64,000 nucleotides of DNA from CAYMJA01 sp964391095 (lineage in GTDB: Bacteria; Patescibacteriota; Minisyncoccia; Minisyncoccales; GWA2-38-27), in the NCBI GenBank assembly GCA_964391095.1, contig CAYMJA010000002.1:1-64000 (forward strand), in the 5' to 3' direction. Under the pieces are notes generated by a model that saw nothing but the letters and a program-made list of their open reading frames with translations, was not told the DNA's origin and ran no database searches. How positions within the stretch are numbered: position 1 is the first letter of the stretch; each line of letters opens with the position of its first letter. Positions 50,219 to 57,509 of the stretch are shown piece after piece. Made by a program: the position numbers and the translations under genes.

Positions 50219-50563
50219 TTAGTTTTTGTAAATCACTTTATACCATTCTTTGTCGGTATAAACATCATGGAAAATGAGACCGCCTAAAAGGCCTAAGCAG
50301 ATAACTGGTAAGGTAAAAAGAAGATTTATAAGATAGATGAAAAGAATCATCAGGCTGCCTAATATCCAGTGATGCAAATGGATTTTCCACTTTCCTAAAT
50401 TAAAGATTATTAATCCTATCTTATTTGTCTCTACAAGTTTTTTTTGGAAGAAGTTTGTCGCGAGGTACCCAAAAATTATCCCAACAGTAAATAAAGCTGA
50501 GATATAAGATGAAATTAATAAAGTTGCTCCGGGCAAAATGAATTTTTTGATTTTTTTAGACAT
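50219..50563 (-). CDS. hypothetical small membrane protein
   Basis: 114 residues from ATG 50563; longer readings would run through tRNA-Gly. Three hydrophobic segments (about 10-35, 57-75, 80-98) and a 'KIHLHHWILG' motif whose histidines could bind a metal. The C-terminus 'FHDVYTDKEWYKVIYKN' is polar. I do not recognise the family. Confidence 0.6.
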   Translation of the reverse strand: MSKKIKKFILPGATLLISSYISALFTVGIIFGYLATNFFQKKLVETNKIGLIIFNLGKWKIHLHHWILGSLMILFIYLINLLFTLPVICLGLLGGLIFHDVYTDKEWYKVIYKN

Positions 50564-50571
50564 ATTTTTGA

Positions 50572-50642
50572 GCGGGTGAAGGGAATCGAACCCTCGTTTC
50601 AACTTTGGAAAAGTTGCATAATAGCCACTATACGACACCCGC
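50572..50642 (-). tRNA. tRNA-Gly (TCC)
   Basis: 71 nt on the minus strand: acceptor GCGGGTG/CACCCGC, anticodon loop TTTCCAA, T-arm GGTTCGATTCC, discriminator T. Confidence 0.93.
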
Positions 50643-50646
50643 ATTT

Positions 50647-50722
50647 TGGTCGGGGTGCCCGGACTCGGACCGGGAATCACTCGCTCCCAAAGCGAGAATG
50701 TTAACCATTACACCACACCCCG
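50647..50722 (-). tRNA. tRNA-Pro (TGG)
   Basis: Minus strand: acceptor CGGGGTG/CACCCCG, anticodon loop TTTGGGA, T-arm GGTCCGAGTCC, discriminator A followed by encoded CCA. It is the only tRNA here with genomic CCA. Confidence 0.93.
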
Positions 50723-50841
50723 TTATATAAACTAAGCTTGAGCTGTCCTTATGCTGTGGTTCGCACCTTAAATATATCAAAATATTTTCTTGTAGTCAAT
50801 CTTTGTTAATTTTTATTACAGTATATGCTACAATATAATTA

Positions 50842-51789
50842 ATGTTTCAAAAAATTTTCAGACAATTAAATATTCCTGCTCAATGTCGGGGCTACGGACT
50901 TTCGCTCTGGCAATGTCCTCAGTTTCTTTTCTTGGTAATGGGAATAATTATTATTATAGCTTCGCTTATTTTCTATTTAATTGGAACTTATTATGTAGTT
51001 GATCCTGAAATAGTGGCTTTGGCTGTTCTTGTTGTTGCTACTATTTTATTTATAATTTCTTTTATTATTATCCGCAGTTTTGAGAGACTGGCTGAGGCCT
51101 CTCGGATGAAGTCGGAATTTGTTGATATAGTTTCTCATCAAATGAGGGCTCCTTTAACTAATTTAAAATGGGTATTTGAATTTTTGACACCAGGAAAAAC
51201 GACGGAAATAACTTCAGAAAAAAGAGAAGAATATTTTAACAGCGCAAAAGAAAATATAGAACGGATGGTAGAACTAATTGATGATTTATTAATTGTTTCT
51301 AAAATAGAACAAGGAGAATTCCCTTTAAGAAGAAAAGAAATTTTCTTAGAAAAACTAATAACAGGTTTGGTTTCACGATTTAAGTTTTTTGCTGAGGCGT
51401 CAAACATTGAATTAAAATTTTATCCTCCCAAAAACTTACCTAAAATCTTTGTCGATCCGTCTCATATAAAATTAGTAATAGAAAATCTTATAGATAATGC
51501 TATTCGTTATACTAAAAGCAGAGGGAAGGTGGAAATTCGTCTTCAAAAGAAGGGGAAGAATCTATTTTTTCAGATACAAGATACAGGTGCTGGTATCCCG
51601 GAGAGAGACCAAAAATATATCTTTCAGAAGTTTTTCAGGGCAGAGAATATTTTAAAAGAACAGACGCGGGGAAGTGGTTTAGGGTTGTATATTGCTAAAT
51701 CAATTATTGAAAAATTAGGAGGAAAAATTTGGTTTGACTCTGAAGAAGGACAAGGAACAACCTTTTATTTTACTTTACCAATTAAATAA
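50842..51789 (+). CDS. membrane sensor histidine kinase
   Basis: 315 residues. Two membrane helices (about 28-50 and 57-80) with almost no outside loop, so it probably senses within the membrane or from the cytoplasm. HisKA has His99 in 'VDIVSHQMRAPLTNLKW'; the HATPase domain has N-box 'ENLIDNAIRY', G1 'DTGAGIP' and G2 'GSGLGLYIAKS'. No response regulator is adjacent, so its partner is elsewhere. Confidence 0.93.
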   Translation: MFQKIFRQLNIPAQCRGYGLSLWQCPQFLFLVMGIIIIIASLIFYLIGTYYVVDPEIVALAVLVVATILFIISFIIIRSFERLAEASRMKSEFVDIVSHQMRAPLTNLKWVFEFLTPGKTTEITSEKREEYFNSAKENIERMVELIDDLLIVSKIEQGEFPLRRKEIFLEKLITGLVSRFKFFAEASNIELKFYPPKNLPKIFVDPSHIKLVIENLIDNAIRYTKSRGKVEIRLQKKGKNLFFQIQDTGAGIPERDQKYIFQKFFRAENILKEQTRGSGLGLYIAKSIIEKLGGKIWFDSEEGQGTTFYFTLPIK

Positions 51790-51804
51790 ATAACTTTTTA
51801 AGAA

Positions 51805-51833
51805 TTGACTAAATAATCAATTTTGGGTATAAT
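51805..51833 (+). promoter_or_regulatory. tRNA promoter
   Basis: TTGACT, 17-bp spacer, TATAAT, 12 nt before tRNA-Arg. Confidence 0.85.
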
Positions 51834-51845
51834 AAATTATTAAAT

Positions 51846-51919
51846 GCCCTCGTAGCTTAATTGGATAAAGCAGGACTCTTCTAAAGTCAAGAGTGGAGGT
51901 CCGAGTCCTCCCGAGGGCA
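51846..51919 (+). tRNA. tRNA-Arg (TCT)
   Basis: 74 nt: acceptor GCCCTCG/CGAGGGC, anticodon loop CTTCTAA, T-arm GGTCCGAGTCC, discriminator A. Confidence 0.92.
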
Positions 51920-51922
51920 CAT

Positions 51923-51994
51923 GGTGGCTATGGTGTAGCGGTAACACTGCTCTTTGTGGAAGAGCCGTCGCCGGTTCAAATCCGACTAGCCACC
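51923..51994 (+). tRNA. tRNA-His (GTG)
   Basis: Acceptor GTGGCTA/TAGCCAC with the extra encoded G(-1) opposite C73, anticodon loop TTGTGGA, T-arm GGTTCAAATCC. Confidence 0.93.
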
Positions 51995-52009
51995 CAAAAA
52001 TTATTTTTA

Positions 52010-52043
52010 AACAAAACAGCCGTTGGAAAACGGCTGTTTTGTT
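52010..52043. terminator. terminator between tRNA-His and htrA
   Basis: AACAAAACAGCCGTT, loop GGAA, AACGGCTGTTTTGTT: a 15-bp perfect stem that can act on both strands. Confidence 0.9.
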
Positions 52044-52059
52044 AAAGTTTCAATTAAAC

Positions 52060-53088
52060 TTACTTTTTCTCTTCAAGTTTAGCTTTTAGGGTCATTTTTT
52101 TTCCTTCTCTTAAAATTTTCAACTCAATTTCCTCCCCGATTTTAGATTTTTGCAAGATATTTGATAGAGGATTTTCAGAAGTAATTTTTTTCCCTCCTGC
52201 TTCCAAAATTATATCAAATTCTTTAAGTCCGGCTTTGTCGGCAGCTGAGCCCCTGACCACTGGCGGTTCCCCTAAGGTCTCTCTAACTATCAAAGAGCCG
52301 TAGTTTACCGGTAATTTATTTTTTTCAGCTATTTCTTTTGTCAAGAGAATATATTTTACTCCCAAAAATGGACATTTTATTTTTCCATATTTTCTAACTT
52401 CCTCCAAATCCTTTTTAACGTAATTAATTGGAATAGCAAAGCCAATATTTTGGGCTCCCATTACCATAGCAGTATTAACACCAATGACCTTTCCTTCCAT
52501 ATTGACTAAAGGGCCCCCGGAATTCCCTGGGTTAATAGCAGCATCAGTTTGAATAAGACCTCTTAATCTCTCTGCCTGACTGGTTAGTTGATTAGTCGCT
52601 TGAATATACCGCGACAATCCAGAAATAATTCCAGCGCTTAGAGTATCATGGAATTCCCCTAAAGCATTTCCAATAGCAACTACTTCTTGGCCCAATTCAA
52701 TCTTAGCTGAATCACCCAACTCTATATAGGGAAGTTTTTTGTCTTTTATTTTTAAAATGGCTATATCGTTAATAGGGTCGCGAGCAAGAACTTTGGCCAG
52801 ATATTTTTTCTTAGGTTCTAAAATGACAGTGTAATCGGCCTTAGTATCGGTCACTACATGTCCTGAAGTTATGACATAACCCTCAGGAGAAGCAATAAAA
52901 CCCGATCCTCCTCCTATTTTTGTTGATTCTTTTTTTCCTTGTTTAAATTTTGGCAATATAAATTTTCCTCCCCCAAAAGGCATTAGATAAAAACCTTCTA
53001 TTTTGGGAAGGTCTTTAGTAATAACAATGGTTATTACGGCTGGACAGGCCCTTTTTGCAATTTCAACAATCGGCGACTTGTTTGTCAT
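52060..53088 (-). CDS. HtrA/Deg-family serine protease with PDZ domain
   Basis: 342 residues. The trypsin-like triad is visible: His77 ('YVITSGHVVT'), Asp108 ('RDPINDIAIL') and Ser190 ('INPGNSGGPLV'). A single C-terminal PDZ domain spans about 245-335. There is no signal peptide or membrane anchor at the N-terminus ('MTNKSPIVEIAKRACPAVIT'), unlike most HtrA proteins, so it is predicted to be cytoplasmic unless an upstream start is used; I see none in frame. Confidence 0.93.
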   Translation of the reverse strand: MTNKSPIVEIAKRACPAVITIVITKDLPKIEGFYLMPFGGGKFILPKFKQGKKESTKIGGGSGFIASPEGYVITSGHVVTDTKADYTVILEPKKKYLAKVLARDPINDIAILKIKDKKLPYIELGDSAKIELGQEVVAIGNALGEFHDTLSAGIISGLSRYIQATNQLTSQAERLRGLIQTDAAINPGNSGGPLVNMEGKVIGVNTAMVMGAQNIGFAIPINYVKKDLEEVRKYGKIKCPFLGVKYILLTKEIAEKNKLPVNYGSLIVRETLGEPPVVRGSAADKAGLKEFDIILEAGGKKITSENPLSNILQKSKIGEEIELKILREGKKMTLKAKLEEKK

Positions 53089-53160
53089 ATATAATATATT
53101 TTACCATGGAAAATCTTGTCAACAAGTGGAAAACCTGATAAAATAAATTTGTTTATATTC

Positions 53161-53232
53161 GCCCTTGTAGTTCAATGGATAGAACGGTTCTCTCCTAAAG
53201 AATAGATGCAGGTCCGACTCCTGCCAAGGGCA
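53161..53232 (+). tRNA. tRNA-Arg (CCT)
   Basis: 72 nt: acceptor GCCCTTG/CAAGGGC, anticodon loop CTCCTAA, T-arm GGTCCGACTCC, discriminator A. Confidence 0.92.
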
Positions 53233-53238
53233 CAAGTA

Positions 53239-53266
53239 TTGACAAACATTTTTGCTAATATAATAT
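53239..53266 (+). promoter_or_regulatory. promoter of structured RNA
   Basis: TTGACA followed 14-16 nt later by overlapping -10 hexamers (TATAAT 53259, TAATAT 53261), about 7 nt before the RNA stem begins. Confidence 0.75.
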
Positions 53267-53272
53267 AAAAAA

Positions 53273-53432
53273 TGAGGGGGTGAGGGATAAAATATTCCCA
53301 AAGGACTGCGGGATTTAATAAAGGAGGTTTTATGGATATCCCTAGTTAAGTCCAACTTAGCTTTGAAGAGCGAACCGAGTTCGTTAAATCCCTATCCCCC
53401 TCACTAAAAACCCTGCCTCGGCAGGGTTTTTA
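53273..53432 (+). ncRNA. abundant-type structured RNA with own promoter and terminator (6S-like?)
   Basis: A closing stem GAGGGGG (53274-53280)/CCCCCTC (53396-53402) is continued, after a 3-nt internal loop, by GGGAT/ATCCC. The roughly 100-nt interior can form GGACT/AAGTCC and smaller hairpins around a large open region. A CCCTGCC-TC-GGCAGGG terminator with T run ends it at 53432. There is no open frame. The size and long rod with closing stem resemble 6S RNA; the SRP RNA signature (GGAAGCAGC-type loop) is absent. Identity is uncertain, but its status as an RNA gene is well supported. Confidence 0.7.
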
Positions 53433-53586
53433 GTTTCCTCGTACCACTTTCCAAGCGATGCGAGTTTTAGTATAATATAAGTAAACCTTTTCATCTTATG
53501 TCCAAGGTGAAAAGTAGGGACAAAAAGGCCGAAAATAGATAAGTTGGACATCGCATGTCCAATAACACAATAACACATTAAAAAGT
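53433..53586. other. spacer with small hairpins
   Basis: No gene seen. It holds a -10-like TATAAT (53472), TTTTCATCTT/AAGGTGAAAA and TTGGACAT-CGC-ATGTCCAA hairpins before the next gene. Confidence 0.4.
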
Positions 53587-53868
53587 ATGCCAAAAGAAGT
53601 TTCTCAAGCTCCTCAAGAAGAAGGGAAATTAATTGGAAAAGTTACCCATTATTTCTCAAAAATTGAGGTAGCAGTAATTAAGTTATCAAATGCTCTTTCC
53701 CTGGGAGATACTATTCGCATTGTCGGGGGAGAAAATACTGATTTTAGTCAAACCGTTGAATCAATGGAAGTTGAACACGAGAAAATAAAGAAAGCTAAAG
53801 CCGGCAATGAAGTGGGAACGAAAGTTAAGGAGAAGGTAAGGGAAGGATATAAAGTGTACAAGTTATAA
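53587..53868 (+). CDS. small EF-Tu domain 2-like beta-barrel protein
   Basis: 93 residues. 'GKLIGKVTHYFSKIEVAVIK' and 'LSLGDTIRIVGGENTDFSQT' followed by 'VESMEVEHEKIKKAKAGNEV' match the second (beta-barrel) domain of translation GTPases as a stand-alone protein. The role is unknown; nucleic-acid or ribosome binding is possible. No operon partner is close. Confidence 0.7.
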   Translation: MPKEVSQAPQEEGKLIGKVTHYFSKIEVAVIKLSNALSLGDTIRIVGGENTDFSQTVESMEVEHEKIKKAKAGNEVGTKVKEKVREGYKVYKL

Positions 53869-54008
53869 ATTCCAAATAACAGATTCCAAATCACAAATAA
53901 GCTCCAATGACCAAAATCCCAACGACCTAAACGGTTTCGGTCGTTCGGTGTTTGGAGTTTGGAATTTATTTGGAGTTTGGTGCTTGTAGTTTAGCGCTTT
54001 GCCCATTT

Positions 54009-54452
54009 ATGGATAATCATTATCTCCAACTTATTTTACAGTTAGTTTTAGCTACTGTTTTAGGAGCAGTGATTGGTTTAGAAAGAGAGCGAAAAGGCAA
54101 GGAAGCAGGGCTTCAAACTTATAGTTTGGTGGCTTTAGGAGCTTGTCTTTTTACTATACTGAGCTGCGAACTCTTTAGTTTTTTTGTCGGTAAATCGGGT
54201 GTTAGCTTTGATCCTTCCCGAGTAATTTCGGCAGTAGCTCTTGGTATTGGTTTTATCGGTGCGGGTGTTATTATTTACCGTCGCTCTCACCTGGAGGGAT
54301 TGACTACTGCTGCCGGTCTTTGGGTCGCCGCTGCTATTGGCGTGGCTATTGGACTTAAACTTTATTTTTTAGCTCTTCTTACAATCCTTTTGGTAATGGT
54401 TGTTTTAATCGCTTTCGGAGAGCTTGAAAGAAAATATTTTAAAGAGAGTTAA
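54009..54452 (+). CDS. MgtC/SapB family membrane protein
   Basis: 147 residues from ATG 54009; the region upstream is a repetitive TTTGGAGTTTGG spacer without homology. 'VLGAVIGLERERKGKEAGLQ' and 'TYSLVALGACLF' are MgtC hallmarks, with four to five membrane helices. The C-terminal cytoplasmic domain of longer MgtC proteins is absent. The family is tied to magnesium limitation and ATP synthase control in other bacteria. Confidence 0.9.
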   Translation: MDNHYLQLILQLVLATVLGAVIGLERERKGKEAGLQTYSLVALGACLFTILSCELFSFFVGKSGVSFDPSRVISAVALGIGFIGAGVIIYRRSHLEGLTTAAGLWVAAAIGVAIGLKLYFLALLTILLVMVVLIAFGELERKYFKES

Positions 54453-54539
54453 CCTTAGCACCTTAGTAAAGGACGGGCTTCTACCCTCTTTACCCTTCAC
54501 CTTTAACCAAAGGTGGTAGGGTTTATCCTTTGCTGAAAG

Positions 54540-55706
54540 ATGCTATCTATGAAAAAGGCAGTAGTTTTTATAACAGCCCTTTCTGTTTTTCTTGGTACAG
54601 TAATAGGGGCAGGAATATTTAGTTTACCTTTTGTGGCCCTTCGGGCTGGTTTTTTTATTGTAGTTCTATTTTTTTTACTTATGGCTACGGTTATCATTTT
54701 GACTTATTTTCTTTATGGAGAAATAATTTTAGGCACCGCAAAACTTCACCGTCTACCGGGTTATGCAGAGGAATACCTTGGAAAAAAATGGAAGAGAATT
54801 ACTTTTTTAGTTGTAGTGATTGGATTCGTAGGGGCTATGCTTGCCTATTTAATTCTCGGCGGCCAGTTTTTGAGTTTCCTTTTCAGTCCTTATTTCGGAG
54901 GTAATGCAACATTATATACTTTTTTGTTTTTTGCCTTAGGGTCTTATCTGGTTTTCCGGGACATAAAAAGTATATCCCCAGTTGAGTTATTTTTATTGGT
55001 TGTTTTTATTATCATTCTTTTGGTTTTTTTTATAAAAGCCCTTCCCTTTGTTAATATTGATTATTTCAAGGTTTTAGATTTGAAATTTTTAATTTATCCT
55101 TACGGAGTAGTTCTTTTTTCACTAGGGGGTTCTGCCATTATTCCTGAGATTAAAGAGATGTTAACCGGTCCCTCATTAAAGAAAACCGAGGAAGTTGAAG
55201 TACGGAAAAATTTAAAAAAAGTGATATTTTGGGGAACTATTATTGCTGTCATTTTTTATCTTTTTTTTATTTTTATAGTTTTAGGGGTTTGTGGTCTTAA
55301 TACTTCTAAAGAAGCAATTTCAGGGCTTAGGCAAATAATAGGAGATGATATTATAAAATTAGGATTTGCTTTTGGAGTAATCACTTGTTTTACCTCTTTC
55401 CTTACAATTGCTTTGACTTTAAAAAAAGTATTTTGGTATGATTTTGGATTTCCGAAAAATTTCGCCTGGTTTATAACTTGTTCTCTACCTCTCATTCTTT
55501 TTCTTTTAGGATTGCGAGAATTTATTGAGGTAATAGGTTTTACTGGGGCTTTAGGGGTGGGAATTGAAAGTATAATAATTGTTTTTTTATATCAGAGGTT
55601 TTTAGAAAAGAAATTTTCTAAAAAGATGAACCCTGTTTTTTATTTATTATCCGGAGTTTTTGTTTTGGGAATTATTTTTGAGATAATTTATCTCTTTTTT
55701 GTCTAA
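54540..55706 (+). CDS. amino acid permease (aromatic/HAAAP-like)
   Basis: 388 residues and about 11 membrane helices. The first has 'ALSVFLGTVIGAGIFSLPFV', the unwound GxGIFxLP motif of LeuT-fold amino acid transporters. 'VVLFSLGGSAIIPEIKEML' resembles the hydroxy/aromatic amino acid permease family. The substrate is not certain. A second ATG at 54549 would remove three residues. For a lineage with reduced biosynthesis, uptake of amino acids is expected. Confidence 0.8.
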   Translation: MLSMKKAVVFITALSVFLGTVIGAGIFSLPFVALRAGFFIVVLFFLLMATVIILTYFLYGEIILGTAKLHRLPGYAEEYLGKKWKRITFLVVVIGFVGAMLAYLILGGQFLSFLFSPYFGGNATLYTFLFFALGSYLVFRDIKSISPVELFLLVVFIIILLVFFIKALPFVNIDYFKVLDLKFLIYPYGVVLFSLGGSAIIPEIKEMLTGPSLKKTEEVEVRKNLKKVIFWGTIIAVIFYLFFIFIVLGVCGLNTSKEAISGLRQIIGDDIIKLGFAFGVITCFTSFLTIALTLKKVFWYDFGFPKNFAWFITCSLPLILFLLGLREFIEVIGFTGALGVGIESIIIVFLYQRFLEKKFSKKMNPVFYLLSGVFVLGIIFEIIYLFFV

Positions 55707-55906
55707 AAAGCGAGATTGACCGAGACCGGGTCTTGGATACTTGTTAATTAGTTAGTTATAAACTCTATTAAGGTTGATGGAGGTCTTTTAAGATGCTAAA
55801 ATAGTAATATGGTAAAGTTATTAGATATTATCGTTATTGTTTGTTTTATTATTTTTTTACTTTGGTGTCTGTTTACCTATGTTTTTCCAAAACTATCAAT
55901 AATTTT

Positions 55907-56239
55907 ATGAAAAAGAAGCATTTCAACGAAGCGTTATATAAAAAGCTCGGAATTAATGAACTCATTCTTTTTTGTGTTCGTTCAATAATCAAAAATAAAG
56001 AAAAATGCACTTTCGAAAGATTGGTTAAAGAAAGCTTTATCTTGTTTCCTAAAATTTTTAGATTTTTCCACCTTTCCCAATGGCCCGATTCCCGTAAACT
56101 TGACAGGCCTCTGCGAACTCTTCGAAAAAGGAAATTAATTACCGGTAGTCCAAAAACTTTTTTTTCTTTGACGAAATCTGGAAAAAGAATAGCTGAAGAA
56201 ATTGCTAAAACCTTCAGGCAAAGAAAACTTAATTTATGA
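55907..56239 (+). CDS. hypothetical winged-helix-like protein
   Basis: 110 residues from ATG 55907. It is basic, with helices followed by 'RKLDRPLRTLRKRKLITGSP' and 'TFFSLTKSGKRIAEEI', which look like the recognition helix, wing and final helix of a winged-helix DNA-binding domain. The family is not named. It could be a small transcriptional regulator; no target is evident. Confidence 0.6.
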   Translation: MKKKHFNEALYKKLGINELILFCVRSIIKNKEKCTFERLVKESFILFPKIFRFFHLSQWPDSRKLDRPLRTLRKRKLITGSPKTFFSLTKSGKRIAEEIAKTFRQRKLNL

Positions 56240-56240
56240 A

Positions 56241-56366
56241 ATGAAAAAGCATTTATCTCAAAAGACAAAAAAGATAAAAAAGAGTTCTTTTATTATACCC
56301 AGGTTATGGGGTCTTGCTAAAAGATTGGAACATAGAAGAATTAAAGGAAAACAAAAGAAAAAATAA
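56241..56366 (+). CDS. small basic open frame
   Basis: 41 residues, starting 'MKKHLSQKTKKIKKSSFIIP' and ending in Lys-rich sequence. It begins directly after the previous gene, and nearly half the residues are Lys or Arg. It may be a real small RNA-binding protein or chance. Confidence 0.35.
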   Translation: MKKHLSQKTKKIKKSSFIIPRLWGLAKRLEHRRIKGKQKKK

Positions 56367-56402
56367 CTATGACAATGACTATAATGGTGATAATGACAAT
56401 TT

Positions 56403-56436
56403 AGTCAAAAGTCATTGTCAAAAGTCATTGTCAAAA
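56403..56436 (+). repeat. short tandem repeat
   Basis: GTCAAAAGTCATT repeated about two and a half times immediately before the next start codon. Confidence 0.7.
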
Positions 56437-56440
56437 AAAT

Positions 56441-56743
56441 ATGTATCTATCAATTTTTATTGCTGGTTTCGGAGGAGGGGTAGTAAGGGGGTTGGTTGGT
56501 TTCATTAAGCATCAATTTTCATACAAAAATGTTGGGTTTCGAGTTCCTTATTTTTTAGCTATGGCATTTTTGTCAGGAATTGTTGGTCTCCTTACTGCTA
56601 TGGCTGTGAAAGAAGTCGGGATTACATTTTTGGGTTTCAATTGTCTCACCCCGGCTTTAGCTTTTATTATAGGTTACGCTGGCGGAGATTTCTTAGAGAA
56701 CATTTATAAAATTATTATTAAGAAAACCTCCCTTTATCCCTAG
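56441..56743 (+). CDS. hypothetical small membrane protein
   Basis: 100 residues and three hydrophobic segments. 'IAGFGGGVVRGLVGFIKHQF' at the start and 'IIGYAGGDFLENIYKIIIKK' at the end are Gly-rich helix boundaries. I do not recognise the family; holin-like or phage-type small membrane proteins look similar in layout, but there is no phage context. Confidence 0.6.
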   Translation: MYLSIFIAGFGGGVVRGLVGFIKHQFSYKNVGFRVPYFLAMAFLSGIVGLLTAMAVKEVGITFLGFNCLTPALAFIIGYAGGDFLENIYKIIIKKTSLYP

Positions 56744-56802
56744 GTCGAGCCTTGTAGGCTAAAGGACAATCGTCTTCGGCGTAAAAATGATAAGGTAAAA
56801 AA

Positions 56803-56830
56803 TACAGGGGCTGAACCCCTGTATTTTTTT
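56803..56830 (+). terminator. terminator
   Basis: TACAGGGG, loop CTGAA, CCCCTGTA, then seven T residues. Confidence 0.85.
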
Positions 56831-56833
56831 ATT

Positions 56834-56870
56834 AAAACCAAAAATACCGTTAAACGGTATTTTTGGTTTT
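56834..56870. terminator. bidirectional terminator
   Basis: AAAACCAAAAATACCGTT and its complement AACGGTATTTTTGGTTTT, separating convergent genes. Confidence 0.85.
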
Positions 56871-56882
56871 AGATAAATTTTC

Positions 56883-57182
56883 TTAGAGAGTCTTTTCGCC
56901 ACCTTCTTCGGGTGCCTCAGGTGTTTCGGGTGTTTCTTCGCCACCTTCTTTGGGTGCCTCGGCTGGTGCCTCAGGTGTTTCGGGTGTTTCTTCGCCCCCC
57001 TCAGGTGTTTTTTCGCCCCCCTCAGGTGTTTCGGGTGTTTCTTCACCCCCTTCAGGCGTTTCCTGAGAAGTGAATAATGCTTCGGGTGCTTTGTCGTCCT
57101 CTTTGGGAACCTCAGGTGTTTCTTCACCCCCTTCAGGCGTTTCCTGAGAAGTGAATAAAGGATATAATTTATTTTTTGTCAT
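56883..57182 (-). CDS. acidic Pro/Glu/Gly repeat protein
   Basis: 99 residues from ATG 57182. Almost the whole protein consists of 'ETPEGGEETPE'-like repeats, with a 'LFTSQETPEGGEETPE' unit occurring twice. It is strongly acidic and certainly disordered, with no signal peptide. A minus-strand promoter (57362-57389) supports expression. The open frame on the opposite strand is a by-product of the repeats. Confidence 0.6.
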   Translation of the reverse strand: MTKNKLYPLFTSQETPEGGEETPEVPKEDDKAPEALFTSQETPEGGEETPETPEGGEKTPEGGEETPETPEAPAEAPKEGGEETPETPEAPEEGGEKTL

Positions 57183-57190
57183 AATGATTT

Positions 57191-57287
57191 TATTAATGCG
57201 AGCGAGGGAAAAATGAAAGTTTATTTTCATTTTAACCGAGCGACGCATTAATATAGCAGAGAAGGGTGCGTTCTCCTCTTGCTCTAT
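57191..57287 (+). repeat. two-hairpin leader element, copy 4
   Basis: Outer arms TATTAATGC (57191-57199) and GCATTAATA (57245-57253), loop GAGCGAGGG/AACCGAGCG, inner stem AAAATGAAA/TTTTCATTTT. Hairpin II pairs ATAGCAGAG with CTCTTGCTCTAT. The left edge is 8 nt from the start codon of the minus-strand gene. Confidence 0.75.
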
Positions 57288-57509
57288 TTTAAACGAAGCG
57301 AATTCTCGCTTCGTAAAAATTTATTTTTTATTTCTCCATCGACCTTTTCCTGCTATTCCTCATTATAAGAATTTAGAGAACACTGTCAACCCCCTACCAT
57401 TTTTCTCTAAGAAGTGATGGGGGTCAAGGGTTTTGATTTAGCAAATTTTCTTGAAACACAGCTTCAAAGATGATAACATAAACACCTAATTGGGTTTTAA
57501 TTCAAGACC
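57288..57509. promoter_or_regulatory. spacer with divergent signals
   Basis: On the minus strand TTGACA (57389-57384), 16-bp spacer, TATAAT (57367-57362) reads towards the acidic repeat protein. There are also hairpins ACGAAGCGA/TCGCTTCGT (57293-57315) and ACCCCC/GGGGGT (57389-57424). No clear promoter for the plus-strand gene. Confidence 0.6.

Noticed and set aside
53273..53432. SRP RNA
   Set aside because: The conserved apical loop sequence of bacterial SRP RNA is absent.
56759..57127. His/Lys-rich open frame on the minus strand overlapping the acidic repeat gene
   Set aside because: Product of the same low-complexity repeats read in another frame; the acidic frame has the better start and promoter.
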